Source: Luzula sylvatica (taxonomy: Eukaryota; Streptophyta; Magnoliopsida; Poales; Juncaceae). Taken from it: DNA of 64,000 bases. How positions within the stretch are numbered: the first letter of the stretch is position 1; every line of letters starts with the position of its first letter. The stretch covers positions 52,571,798 to 52,635,797 of the forward strand of contig OX326957.1 in the NCBI GenBank assembly GCA_946800325.1, given 5' to 3'. The translations under genes and the position numbers were made by a program. The notes below the pieces were generated by a model. The model saw nothing but the letters and a program-made list of their open reading frames with translations, did no database searches and was not told the DNA's origin. This document shows positions 23,907 through 35,976 of this stretch, in pieces.

Positions 23907-25634
23907 TTATAAAGAATTGTAATAATCCACTAGAACCTTCCATCCACCGGGACACATGAATCCATCGGGCGGGTTCTCTCCACTCTTTGCATAATTCCTC
24001 ATCTAAAAACAAATCACATAAAAATCACACAATAAGAAAAATGTTATCAACAAAATTACCCAATAAGAAAAAGAAAAAAAATCAACAAAATTACACAATA
24101 AAAATTGTATAATTTAACAATAGGGTAGAAATAAGAAGATAGGGACAGTTAAATGCCTTGGTTCCAGAAATGAAGACAAAATCTTGGCTACGAGATGGTT
24201 CGAAGAAGGCCATCTTCTTTGCTACCGAATCATACGCTGCCACCTGCGACCAAAAATGAAGGAACTAATATAAACAAAAATAAAAATAAAAACGAATTCA
24301 CAACAAAAAAGACCTATATTTATTCTTATATTGCTCCACAAGAACACAATTATTGTTTTTGTTTTGTGATTTTCCATAATGCAATAGTCTTTATTGCATA
24401 TACGCCACAAAACCAAAAAGAAGGCTTACCTTGAAGGGCAAAATGTGGAGTTTCTTCAAACCGGGAGCCATGCTCAGGACCTTCTTGCCGTGATCGGGAT
24501 TATACAAGTCGCGCTTCTCAACTGGGTGGCCCATTCCGGCTGGGTCACGACCCACAATGTAAAAGTTGGCACCGGCATTGATGCGGGCCTTGGCGTGCCA
24601 CTGCACCTCGGTGGGCCCCGCGTAGTGCATCGGCGACGGAAATATCGCCACTATCGTCGTTTCCGGATCCAACACCCCATCCTCCAACACCTTATCAAAA
24701 CAAATTAATAAAATAAATAATAAATAATTTTATACAATTGAATTCAATTATAAGTGTTTACCTTTTTGTGTTGTTCCATGCGCACATTCAACGGGACATC
24801 GTCGGCCTTGACGAAGCCTCCCAAAGGATGAAGCAACAAAACCGGATTTTTAAATCCCATCTCTAGAAGTCTCCTTCGAGTGTCATTCATCAACAAAGCA
24901 TGGCCGTTATGCACCGGATTTCTCAGCTGGAAAGCGAAAACTGCATCGGCTTTTCTCTTGTTGAACTCGTCGCGGAGCTGACGTGGCGAGAGCCTGTAAT
25001 CGTCCAACCCATCGTGGTATTTGATTGGCTGGATTACTCGGAGATCGCCTCCTATTAAGAAGTTTCCAGAAGGAGTGATGGCTTCTTCTACGTAAGGGAG
25101 ACCTGGAGCCGTACTGCCCCATGTACGAGCGATTCTCTCTTCTTTGTTGTGAGCATAAATTTCGACTCTGTATTATAAATTATGTGGATTTAAATTTTAA
25201 ACAAATGAGTAAAATAAGAGAATTGGGAAAGCATACTTTTGGAGAATTGCTATGGTTTCGCCATCAGGTCCCAAAAGCGCGACATTCTCGTTGGTTCCGA
25301 TTTTCTCCTTGTTTTCGTCGTTGATGGCGAGAACAATTGGCAAAGACATATTGGCCACCGAGCCGTCTTCGAGCTCTAAAGAATTAAAATGCAAGCATTG
25401 TAAATACTCGTGTTCTCTCATGAAACCTTTGAGTGGACTAGCCCATCCTTCGGAGAGCACGTGCACCCATTCCAGATCAATTTGAGTGAGCTTGATTGAA
25501 GGGAGATTGGACGCTTCTAGTTTCAGAGCCTCCCTTTCCGACGCCGGCACGACCAGCTCACACAGCACGCCACCGTCTGGGTCGATGAGTGCGCTATTCC
25601 GGTTGATACGCGGATCACTTGAGGGGCCAGACAT
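23907..25634 (-). CDS. APS: ATP sulfurylase (sulfate adenylyltransferase), form without visible transit peptide
   Basis: Five exons on the minus strand, 25634-25237, 25167-24762, 24690-24430, 24243-24157 and 24002-23907, join in frame to give 415 residues. The enzyme makes adenosine 5'-phosphosulfate from ATP and sulfate, the first step of sulfate assimilation. Family motifs are [14 protein letters not shown] (nucleotide-binding HxxH, exon 2), [20 protein letters not shown] (exon 3) and the C-terminal [15 protein letters not shown] (exon 5). Plant enzymes are usually about 460-480 residues because of a plastid transit peptide. Here the ATG lies only about 14 residues before the conserved LIDPDGG, and an in-frame TAG precedes it with no ATG between. 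A leader exon further upstream is possible but not visible. Intron 4 appears to use a GC donor (AAG|GCATTT). Everything else looks intact. Confidence 0.92.
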
Positions 25635-26286
25635 GTTGTTGAGCGCTGAGAGAGTGAAATAAAGATTGGACGGTTTGAGCTAAAGATTGAGTTATTGCGA
25701 GCAAAAATGGTTGTTTGGGGGAGTTGCTTGGGAAGTGAGAGAGATGATTAAAAGGAGAGGACAGCCATGGACATGGGAAAAAGCTTGGTTGTCAGTGAGT
25801 GTGTTGGCTCCGGAATAGGAGGCCGGGTGTTTATTTTAGGGAAATCATACCTATCCCCCTCGATTCACCAAATCTTCCTCAAATCCCGATTACCACTTTT
25901 AATTAGCACATCAATTAAGATTAATACATTATTAATAAATTGTATAGATTAATTGTTAATGTTAATTAAAAAAAATGTTAATTATATATGTATTCATAGT
26001 TAATTATCTTACTAATTAAAGATGCAAGGATGATACGTTTACCGAAACAAAACACCGAACCATTACCGAAATCACATTTATGGTAAAAATATAATAAATT
26101 TCAAGTGGGACCCACATGCAATTCATATGCAAAACATTTCTTCGGGAATAGGTTTGTAATTTATTTCGGTGGCTCAAGTATTTTCCTTAAAGATGTTAAT
26201 TTGAAAATTGGGGAAGTTTTTGGGTAATTGGAGAATGGAGGGCACCATAAACGGGGCTCTTTATTTTATATTTAGACATTCTTTAG

Positions 26287-26428
26287 GAGTAATGATAGGT
26301 ACACAAAAACCGACCACAAATTTGACACAAATACATAAGTTTGTGTCATTAATTGTATTATAAATCAAACATGAACTTATGTATTTGTGTCAAATTTGTG
26401 GTCGGTTTTTGTGTACCTATCATTGCTC
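26287..26428. mobile_element. Foldback MITE with near-perfect ~56-bp stem (Mutator-type target duplication)
   Basis: The left arm starts GAGTAATGATAGGTACAC and the right arm read inward starts GAGCAATGATAGGTACAC. The arms match over about 56 bp with one mismatch and enclose a loop of about 30 bp. A perfect 9-bp duplication, ATTCTTTAG, flanks it (26278-26286 and 26429-26437). If transcribed, the RNA would form a long hairpin. No coding potential. Confidence 0.9.
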
Positions 26429-26549
26429 ATTCTTTAGTGGAAAATTACATTCTTTAGTAGAAAATAATTAAATTTTCAAATTAACACTCCAGTTAACTAT
26501 TAATTATATTATATTGGATCTGCATTGAAGATGTTAGATGGGTTGGGAG

Positions 26550-27048
26550 CTATGTTGTGCGGATACTTCAAAAATCAAGCCGTATCGTATCGGATGCCGT
26601 ATCGGATACCGATACTCGTCGGATACTCATCGGATACGTATCGGATACTCCACGTGACGTATCCGAATATTTTATTTCAAAATAATAGCGGATACTTCTC
26701 GGATACTTCCGGATACTTGTCGAATACTTCTAACGTATACACAAATGTACTTGAAAAATTAAAATAAAAATTTGAAATCGAAATAAATGAGTAATACATA
26801 TAAATAAATAACCAAACAAAATAAAAATTTACTTAATAAGAAGTTATTTCTGTTAAAACAAACTTTTAAGATATTTTATGTCAAATATATATTATACAAA
26901 ATATTAAATAAATAAATTATAATTAATAAAATAATAAAATATTATATATAATGGCCGTATCGTATCCTATGTATTTTTGAAAACTGTCGTATCGCCGTAT
27001 CCGTATCGTGTCGAATACGATACTCGTATCCGTATCCGTGCAACATAG
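26550..27048 (-). mobile_element. hAT-type non-autonomous element, GGATACG family, copy 3
   Basis: The ends are CTATGTTGTGCGGATAC and, read inward from the right, CTATGTTGCACGGATAC. The 8-bp target duplication GTTGGGAG is perfect (26542-26549 and 27049-27056). It has the same orientation as copy 2 and dense GGATACG motifs at both ends. Confidence 0.88.
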
Positions 27049-27462
27049 GTTGGGAGTCAATATCAAATCTATCTTCAACAGAGGACTAATACGATATAAT
27101 CTTTATTTTATACATAGATTAATATAATATTTTAATAATTTTAAGAGAATATAAAGAATGCATAGGATTAAGTTAGGATGAAAAACGGAGGGACCAGCTT
27201 TTGTGAAGGGAGGGGAGGCTTGAAACCGTCCCTTTTTCAGGGAATGTGTGCTGATCACTACTTAAAATGGTTCAAAGTTCAAACATATGCTTTATCATTT
27301 CTTTGATTATGCCAATTTTGCCAAGTAGGGACGGAATTAGGGCATGCAATAAATTTAACTTATAATCGTGAATCGTGATATTATTGTAAGGGAAATTATA
27401 TTTTGCCCCCCTGTTTCCCCTTGAGATTCCCCCACACTAACTAATTTCATAATTAGTGTGGT

Positions 27463-27577
27463 GGATTAACGATTAATTCATGATTATTAAAATTTTAATA
27501 TGTAATTAAAGTCCATATCAATTGATGATTAATTCTAAATAATTAAAAATAAATAATTACGAATTAATCGTTAATCC
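27463..27577. repeat. 17-bp perfect inverted repeat
   Basis: GGATTAACGATTAATTC at 27463 is exactly complementary to GAATTAATCGTTAATCC at 27561, with about 80 bp of AT-rich DNA between. It may be the core of an old miniature element; outer ends and target duplication are unclear. Confidence 0.6.
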
Positions 27578-29200
27578 AAAATACTAATTATTGGATTAAT
27601 CATGAATTACTATTGTGGAAAAAATGACGGGAGAATTTGAGGGACATGATATATGTCCTCTTGTTGTAATGTTTATAAAATCAATGTAACTTATAACTCA
27701 TACATGAACCAACTAACAATAACAATAACATCTTGATTTTAGACATCTTGATTTTATATTTAAATTTGTACCTACAAATATAGGTGGCTGTCAAATTCAA
27801 AAAATTTAGAATTTTGTTTCTATTTAGAAGTTTAACGTTCTTGCATTGTAATTTGACAGATATGTTTTTTTAAATAAAATCTAGATAAATATCATTATTT
27901 AACCAACTGACCATTATCCTCTTTTTAAAACGTCACATCATATTAAATTAATAATGTAGAGTGCTATTATTCCTTAAATTAGTTAGAGCAAATACATTTA
28001 ATTATTTGTCATTTTACGTTAAATCATATGTTAAAATATAAATACAAATGGAAAATTAAAAAAATTACATTTGATTGCTAATAAATTAAAATTTAATATT
28101 ATAAAATTTAAATCACATATTAATAATATTCTAGAAATTTAATTTAAATTTTTTGTCAAACATATTTAATTGAATTTTTTTATTTATTTTGACATTTACA
28201 TTACCATAATTCATACATAATATTTTTTTCTAATTCAAATTTATTATGTATGACAATGTAATACAAAAATTATGCATGATTATTATTATTATTGTTGTTG
28301 TTGTTGTTGTTGTTGTTGCAAAAATCATATATAATATGTTATGAGCACATGTGGACTATTAGTGCTATTCTTAAAGTTGTTAATTAAAAAATATCATATG
28401 ATGTTTAATTATGTTTTTCCCTAATTAAATTTCGATATTATTTTGTACTTATTTGTACTATTAAGTGTGATATTATATATAATTTTCATTTTGTTTGGGA
28501 TACTTAAAATATATTATAATCGTATAATCGTGTCCAGTGAGTATATATGTCGTGTAGTTCATCGTCCGTATATTTGGTATGACGTAAATTATCGTGAACA
28601 ACAATGTTACACGTTTGCCTAAAAAAATGTTGCATTTGCCTAATAAACATAAAAAAGTCAAAGATAGATGTTAAATATATATATAATGTATATATAAGAC
28701 AATATAATTTACAAGTAAACATATATATTGTATATATAAGAAAATATAATTTACAACTAAAAATATCAATGTTGCAAATAACATGTAGCAGTCCGTATCG
28801 TGATAATCAATTTTTCGTAGCGATAGCGAGTAGCATGCACAATTGCGAGAGCTATTACGGATGATATAATATGTAGTGCATAAAATAATTCATGAAATAT
28901 ATGAAAATAAGCATCTCCAACAAGTCAAAACATCTCTATCTAAATAAAAAACGGTGATTTTTGATTTATTTGTCAATCAAAATATTTTTAATTATTAAAT
29001 TTTTCATACTATAAATTTTCTTAATTAACTTCACTTTATTTTTAATAAATTAATCTAAAATTATTTTATTTAGCCGTAGCGGACTGCAGAACTACATTAC
29101 ATAACGTTTTACCTCTAAACTAACATATATCGGCGTTGCATAAGGTTTAACAAAACTATTTGCAAATATAAAATATATAAATCAATGAGATGTAATTAAT
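27578..29200. other. Gene-free AT-rich stretch
   Basis: No gene is supported. It holds an (ATT)n(GTT)n microsatellite (28281-28319) and a possible inverted pair around GCAGTCCG (about 28788) and CGGACTGC (about 29076) that could bound a miniature element. No target duplication was confirmed. Confidence 0.5.
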
Positions 29201-29527
29201 TTACAACTACATTTTTTTTGTCATCATGCTACATGTCTCGAGTCGGCTGGACTCGCACCAGGATTGTGCAGCCAATTAGGAACCTTGCCAAGAGCGCCAA
29301 ACGTTTTTCCTTTTTTTTTTTCTTTTCAATTTGGCGCTTACTAATCTTTGGAAAACCAACGGTCGTACGGCCGCTCCGCTCAGTTAATAGGACCGTCCTA
29401 CTGTCCAACCCCCCTCCCCCTCATTTTATCACAGTTCAAGCATGCGCAAAACATTTCACTATTATACCCTTCTTCTTCTCCGAGTTCCTTTTTTATGATC
29501 TTCACAGAAGCTTCAAATCCCTCAACC

Positions 29528-31592
29528 ATGCCATCCATGGACACTCACATGACCTCTCCTAAACCTAAAGCGCAAACATCCTCAAGCGACAACCAAGCCG
29601 ATTCCATCTTAGAAATCGATTTCTCCCAGATCGAAGAACAGAAGACCCGTTTGAATCTGGAACGTCACAGATCATGCGAAGAGCGAGCCATATTCGAGAT
29701 CTCTCCTCTCACCATGGCATCTCCGCGCTATCCAAAACTCGAAAAAGTGAGAATCTCGGATCACAGTTTCATGCAAACAATATTTTCTCCTTCTGCTAGA
29801 GCTGGTGCTGCTGGAGGCTCCTGCGTGAACACTCCGTTCTCTCATGGATATGAAGCGAATCCTTTAATGAAGGAAGCTTGGGAGGCCCTAAGGAGATCCG
29901 TTGTTTGCTTCAGAGGTCGCCCTGTTGGCACAATCGCAGCTCTCGATCCATCTGAAGAATCTCTTAACTATGATCAGGTCAATAATCATAAATAACTGTA
30001 ATTAATTCTTAATTTTTAACATTAAATTAACATTCTAATTGGTTCATCTTTATATGATCTACAAGGTGTTCGTGAGAGACTTCATACCAGCTGGATTGGC
30101 CTTCTTAATAAACGGGGAACCAGATATAGTCAAGAATTTCTTGTTAAAAACCGTGCGGCTCCAATCATATGAGAAAAAGATAGACCGATTCAAACTTGGA
30201 GAAGGCGTAATGCCAGCTAGTTTCAAAGTTCTCCACAACCCTGTTCAGAACAAAGAAACCCTAGTTGCTGATTTCGGAGAGAGCGCAATTGGTCGAGTCG
30301 CACCGGTGGACTCAGGCTTCTGGTGGATCATACTATTGAGGGCGTACACCAAGTCCACCGGAGATTCTGCCCTCGCCGAACTGCCAGAGTGCCAAAAGGG
30401 GATTCGTCTTATTCTCGCCCTTTGTTTATCCGAAGGCTTCGATACTTTCCCCACCTTGTTGTGCGCTGATGGCTGCTGCATGATCGACCGCAGAATGGTA
30501 AATCAAAAAATAATTTATATGCTAGATAAATTTTTTTTTTTTTTTTTTTTTTTGAGTAAATTTGCTAGATAAATTTGTCTAATTAATAATTATAATTAGG
30601 GGATATACGGGTACCCGATAGAAATACAAGCGTTATTCTTCATGGCATTGAGATGTGCAGTGCAGCTCATAAAACACGACAAGGAGGGAAAAGAACTCAT
30701 TGATCTAATAACGAAACGGCTCCAAGCATTGAGCTACCACATTCGCCAATACTTCTGGCTGGACCTGGTCCACCTGAACGATATATACCGATACAAAACC
30801 GAGGAATATTCCCACACTGCTGTGAACAAGTTCAACGTGATGCCTGATTCGCTCCCAGATTGGATTTTCGATTTCATGCCGAATAAAGGAGGGTATTTTA
30901 TCGGGAATGTGAGTCCAGCGAGGATGGATTTTAGGTGGTTTTGTTTGGGGAATTTCGTCGCGATTCTGGCGAGTTTGGCAACAAACGAACAGAGCGAGGC
31001 GATTATGGATCTCGTGGAGGAACGTTGGGAAGACCTCGTTGGCGAAATGCCTCTTAAGGTCGGTTCATTTATTTTATTTTATTTATTATTATTTTTAATT
31101 TGTTGTTTTTTTAAGGTTTGTTATCCGAGCATGGAGACACACGAATGGAGGATTGTGACGGGATGCGATCCGAAGAATACGAGATGGAGTTACCATAACG
31201 GTGGATCCTGGCCCGGTAATATTTCCCTTACCACCATAATACATTCCGTTTACCAACTCAACACGAGTTAACAACTCAAATACATTTTTCATGTAGTTCT
31301 TCTGTGGCTTTTAACGGCGGCGTGCATAAAAACGGGGAGGCCCCAAATCGCACGTAGAGCGATAGATCTTGCGGAGACGAAACTGAGCAAGGACAGCTGG
31401 CCGGAATATTATGATGGGAAATTGGGACGGTACGTGGGGAAACAAGCGAGGACGTACCAGACGTGGTCGATTGCGGGTTATTTGGTGGCGAAAATGATGT
31501 TGGAGGATCCTTCCCATGTCGGCATGGTTTCGTTGGAGGAGGATAAACAGATCCGCGCCCCTCTTCGCAGGTCCTCTTCTTGGACCTCTTGA
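29528..31592 (+). CDS. CINV: Neutral/alkaline invertase (GH100), cytosolic type
   Basis: Five exons, 29528-29977, 30066-30497, 30600-31058, 31116-31215 and 31297-31592, join in frame at GT..AG sites to give 578 residues, a normal cytosolic-invertase length. GH100 enzymes split sucrose into glucose and fructose at neutral pH. Family blocks are present throughout: [11 protein letters not shown] (exon 1), [20 protein letters not shown] (start of exon 2), [37 protein letters not shown], then [19 protein letters not shown] and [20 protein letters not shown] in exon 3, and [15 protein letters not shown] across exons 4-5. The start is the first ATG of the frame near the expected position; a second in-frame ATG lies at 29537. 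There is no obvious organelle leader. Its last 1.3 kb are duplicated, in broken form, at 57668-58893. The unusual N-terminus (Ser/Thr-rich) is typical of the variable region. Confidence 0.93.
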
Positions 31593-31795
31593 ATTTTTTT
31601 TTTTTAATGTTCTTGCTATTAAAAATCAAAATTGGGCGTGTTAAATAATAGAAAATTAATATTGTTATGGGACTTTCGAGTTTTTTTTTCTTAAAAATTT
31701 GGCATAATTTTGTTATGTGTTTTGCGTTGGATAAAAACAAGCATGAATACAAGTATATTGTTCATAAAAATAATTCTAGATTTAAAATTGCTGCT

Positions 31796-32359
31796 GGTAC
31801 CAAATAGAAAACCCTAAATGTAAATCTGGATCAAGACTTTCGATACAATTTTTCCCCAAATTAAAAATACCTTTGTCGCACTGACATTCTGGATCCATGC
31901 CGGATTAAAATTCATTCAAAAAATAAATACAATTCGGTCTCAACCACGGACTATCTTTCGTCGAGACAGAAATAGACTCGCTGGGCCCCACGAAAAGAGC
32001 TCGATCTCTCAAGTTACGAACCTTGGTCCAAGTTTCTCTATCATTCTCCAATTTGTACACGCCGAATCCGAATGTGCTGTGTTTATGTTTGTTAGGCGTT
32101 GCATATTTATGAACGAGCAACAACTCGTCTTCCGAATCAACCAAATACTTGCTCGTGACAAATTTGAAACCGTGACTGTCTGGCTCGGGAATGTTTTTCA
32201 CCGTGAAATTATCGGGCCCGTTGTAGCTAATTACCGCTACGTCTCCGCGTTGTCGAACCGCGTATATTCTCCCTTTAAAAATGCAATGTCTATAAACCTA
32301 TAATTCATTTCCTTATCGTTGTTTCTACGCGATTTGGGCTTTTCATTTTGTAACTTGGA
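31796..32359 (-). pseudogene. Truncated F-box/DUF295 gene (partner of 59081-60408)
   Basis: This is nearly identical to the 3' half of the complete F-box gene at 59081-60408. A Glu codon has become TAA, so the frame stops after CIYFL-NEF, about 50 codons early. The homology breaks off at 32359, so the F-box and first half of the propeller region are absent. It lies tail to tail with the invertase gene, as in the second copy of the block. Confidence 0.88.
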
Positions 32360-32742
32360 TCTGGATATTTTTTTCAAATCCCGATATTTCTTCGGATACG
32401 GTTCGGATCGGTCCCGATATTTCTTCGAATACCCACACCATTGACACCCCTAGGTATATATAGCCTTATCATGGATATTGCCCTACACAATATCATGTAT
32501 GGTAATCTACACAATACCAAGAATGGTGTTCATAGTATATAATACCATAAAGGGTGTTATGATACATACAAAATCAATCTAATAATAATACATTCACATT
32601 AATATATACTATATTTATAACAAGAATCAGTTTTAACTTTTTAGTAATTAAGTATATGGGTCAGCCCAATGGGCATTATGAGAACAATTTTGATATAATG
32701 CACCCGTCTCACTAAGAACAATTCGTAACTGATATTAATGAA

Positions 32743-32882
32743 GGGTAATGATATTGACAGGAAATAATATTACTGGAACAGAAAATTTAAACTTGAAATG
32801 ATAATTTTACTTTTAATTCATGTCAAATTTAAATGAAATTTTCTGTATATAATATTTATTTTTCCTGTCAATATCTCTATCC
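32743..32882. mobile_element. MITE with 9-bp target duplication
   Basis: The left end reads GGGTAATGATATTGACAGGA and the right end read inward GGATAGAGATATTGACAGGA. Similarity continues through CAGAAAATTT. The 9-bp duplication ATTAATGAA is perfect (32734-32742 and 32883-32891). The GGGTAATGATA end resembles that of the element at 26287. Confidence 0.85.
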
Positions 32883-32940
32883 ATTAATGAATGAGTTATA
32901 AATATTTCCAAATGAGTTTTTGATCTTTCCACGCCCTTAT

Positions 32941-33242
32941 CATCTCAAGGCGTCCCTCTTAATTGAATCGGGTATGTTGAATTGGAATATTCTGTTTTTT
33001 ATTAAAAATATGCTATTTTGAATGGGAATATACTGTTGTACACCCTGAATTATGTCTAAATATAAAAAAAAAACGTTCAAGTACATTTAATTGCAATATT
33101 AGGAACAATAACTGATCCGATGAAAAAATGCATCGCTAAATCATCTCAAGGCGTCCCTCTTAGTGGAATTGGGTATGTCGAATTAGAATATTATGTTTTT
33201 ATTGAAAATATACTAATTTGAATGGGAATATACTGTTTTAGA
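32941..33242 (+). repeat. Direct repeat pair, ~105 bp
   Basis: The segment starting CATCTCAAGGCGTCCCTCTT at 32941 recurs at 33141, each copy ending in GGGAATATACTGTT. It is a local duplication of non-coding DNA. Confidence 0.8.
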
Positions 33243-33355
33243 GTTGGAAGTACTGGAAGAAGCTAAAAGGGCGATTTTTGAAGATGGCAATTATTTCCTA
33301 TTGTTTGCGAAGATAAACCCGTTTTGCCCATTCAATTCTTTTCAGTAGCCAATGG

Positions 33356-33613
33356 TCCCATAGCCTAGATGGTCGAGTGCTCAGCACAATAAACCCTCAT
33401 GTTGTAGAGGTTGTGGGTTCGAATCCCGGCGGCATCAATATAAAAAAAAAACCTATTATGGCCACGATTCGTGGTCTAGGATTCTCTTAAAATAAAATAA
33501 GAGTATTGTCTTATATATTCTCCCCAAATTCTCTCTTTCGTTTCACTTCTTTAATCTAATATATTCGAGGTCTCGACACATTGTCGAACCTCCTTGAAAA
33601 AGAAAAAAAAAAA
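33356..33613 (+). mobile_element. tRNA-derived SINE
   Basis: The head resembles a tRNA promoter, with a box-A-like TAGCCTAGATGGTCGAG and a box-B-like GGTTCGAATCC. The acceptor stem does not pair, so this is not a working tRNA. It is followed by about 170 bp of unrelated body and an A-rich tail (GAAAAAGAAAAAAAAAAA, ending near 33613). A related head fragment lies near 21447. Confidence 0.6.
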
Positions 33614-34240
33614 TTTCTTTTCGGTAAATCCATATAAAAATGAAAAATAATTTATTTTTGATAAATTATTATTAAAAGTAAGAAAAAAATAGATACTTAT
33701 TATTAAAACTTATTTTTTTAATAATTTTTTTAATTTATTTATAATGAAGAGGGTTGAATCTTTCAAGAATTATTTATAATAAAGCTTCTCTTATTAAAAA
33801 AAATGTATATAAACAAAACAAAATTGATTTTTTTATTTTGATGTGAAACAGTCGAAAATTCGAGTACAAGCCGCAAAACGGTGAGGCATGAAAGCAAATT
33901 TCAAGGAGACAGGTATAAGAATATGCCCATTTTGTTTCATCATATAATTTGTTTTTCTCAGGTACTTAAATTAAATTAAATTATATATTTATAATACCAT
34001 TTTTAGTTTAAAATGGTATATTTGTCTTGAAGTGTAAGTTTTACTTTGTACATTTGGATGAGTAAATTTCCATTTATTGAGTTCTGAAAATGACACTTGG
34101 GAAGTTGAATTGTTATCCATGCACACAAAAAATATTTGAAATTGATAACATTGATGACTTCCTGTATTTTTATTCTTTTTGGATGGTAAATCAAATGTCA
34201 AATGCCAATATCTCACAAATTTATCAGACTTCATTACAAA

Positions 34241-35622
34241 CTAGTTTTATCCCCGCGCAATTGCGCATGACAACATATCTATTTTTTACATATTTTTTAT
34301 ATAATTATTTAAATAGAATTAACTTGTGTGCGAATTAACGCGCGTGTCTTTGAACTAAATTAATGTAATCATGACATATTTGCAAATATCATGATGTCAA
34401 TAGATGCATAATATTCATGAAATTAGTCTATCACATATATTATTTTATGATATAATTCGTACAAATAACATTTGTTCAAGTACTTTTAAAATCGATTAAT
34501 ATAATCAGGACATATTCACAAATATATTTGATGACAATAGATGCATTATAGTTACAGATTATTAAAGGATCACAATGTGTCATATGGATACAACGGGAAA
34601 ATGACAAAAAAACTCGCATAAATTTGGGGTTGCAAAATTTCATATATACTGGGCAAATACAAAAAAAATGAAAAGCAAAATAATTAAGGACCAATATGTA
34701 AAAAGGAAAAAAAATTGAGTAAAAAGGAAAATTAAAAAAAAAAATTTGAACTTACGAAATTGCATACATAACCCTGCCTAATGAGCAATAAAAAACGGAA
34801 AATAAGAAAAAATGTAAAAAATGTAAAAAATGACTAAAATATAAAAAAAGATCAAAATGTAAAAAAGGACTAAAATATAAAATAGGAAAAAAGGATCAAA
34901 ATGTAAAAAAGGACGAAAATATAAATAAACCAAAAAAAAAGACTAAAATATAAAATAGATAGAATTAACTCGTGTGCGAATTAACACGCGTGCGTTTGAA
35001 CTAAATTAATCTACTCATGACATATTTGCAAATACCATGATGTCAATAGATGCATAAGATTCATGAAATTTGTCTATCACAGATATTATTTTATGATATA
35101 ATTTGTACAAATAACATTTTTTCAGGTGCTTTTAAAATCGATTAATATAACCAGGACATATTCAAAAATATATTTGATGCCAATAGATGCATTATATTCA
35201 CGGTCCATTAAAGGATCACAATGTGCCATATGGATATAACGGATAAATGACAAAAAAACTCGCATATATTTGAGATTACAAAATTTCATATATAACCGTG
35301 CAAAATGAGCAAATACAAAAAAAAATTTAAATGCAAAAAAAGGACCAAAATGTAAAAAGGAAAAAAAATAAGTAAAAAGGAAAATTACAAAATTAAATTT
35401 GAACTTACAAAATTGCATACATAACCCTGCCTAATGAGCAAATTAAAAAAATGAATAATAAGAAAAAAATGATCAAAATGTAAAAAAAAAATACCAAAAT
35501 ATAAAATAGGAAAAAAAAAATCAAAATGTAAAAAAACCAAAAAAAAAATTCAAATATAAAATAGATGACATGACCTCATGTATGGTCAAAATTTTTGTTT
35601 ACTTTATACTTACTATTAATGA
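34241..35622 (-). mobile_element. Non-autonomous Helitron, copy B, with internal tandem duplication
   Basis: On the minus strand the element ends with a GC palindrome (GCGCAATTGCGCGGGG) then ATAAAACTAG, the Helitron 3' signature, at 34241. The following 250 bp match copy A (11517-12173) closely. The body is duplicated: the segment starting AGAATTAACT at 34315 recurs at 34961 (offset 646 bp). Both halves contain the A-rich 'AAAAAGGACCAAAATGTAAA' array. A candidate 5' TC terminus lies near 35622; that end is approximate. Confidence 0.7.
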
Positions 35623-35947
35623 AAATTTAATAACATTAATTAAAATTTATACATATATGTGACGTGGAGCAAGGAGGAGGTCCCAATTTTGTTTGATTTA
35701 CACATAACATTAATAATTCCATGTGTACTAGTTCTACTATATAAATTTGGACTTTAAATCCTATAAAATGGACGCTGGGAATCATGCCAATCAAACCTTC
35801 TTATTTTCTAAATTTGGCGCATGCTAATATCACAAAAAAACAATTTATTTCTGTTGGCCGCTGTTAACATGACAAAGACAGACAACCTTTCCTCCATGCG
35901 AGGAATTCGTATTCTGTATCACTACAACATAACTGGGTATCAGCGAC

Positions 35948-35976
35948 GGGGGGGGGAGGGGGGGGGGGGGGGGGGG
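35948..35976 (+). repeat. Poly-G run
   Basis: Twenty-nine bases are G except one A at 35957. The run sits within the first 50 bp of the CACTA element, where GCGACGG motifs are expected. It could form a quadruplex or be a sequencing or assembly artefact. Confidence 0.8.

Noticed and set aside
31276..31752. 158-codon minus-strand frame
   Set aside because: It is antisense to invertase exon 5 and its 3' flank, with no family motif.
33356..33440. Possible tRNA gene with a good B box
   Set aside because: The acceptor and anticodon stems do not pair, and an A-tailed body follows, so a tRNA-derived SINE fits better.
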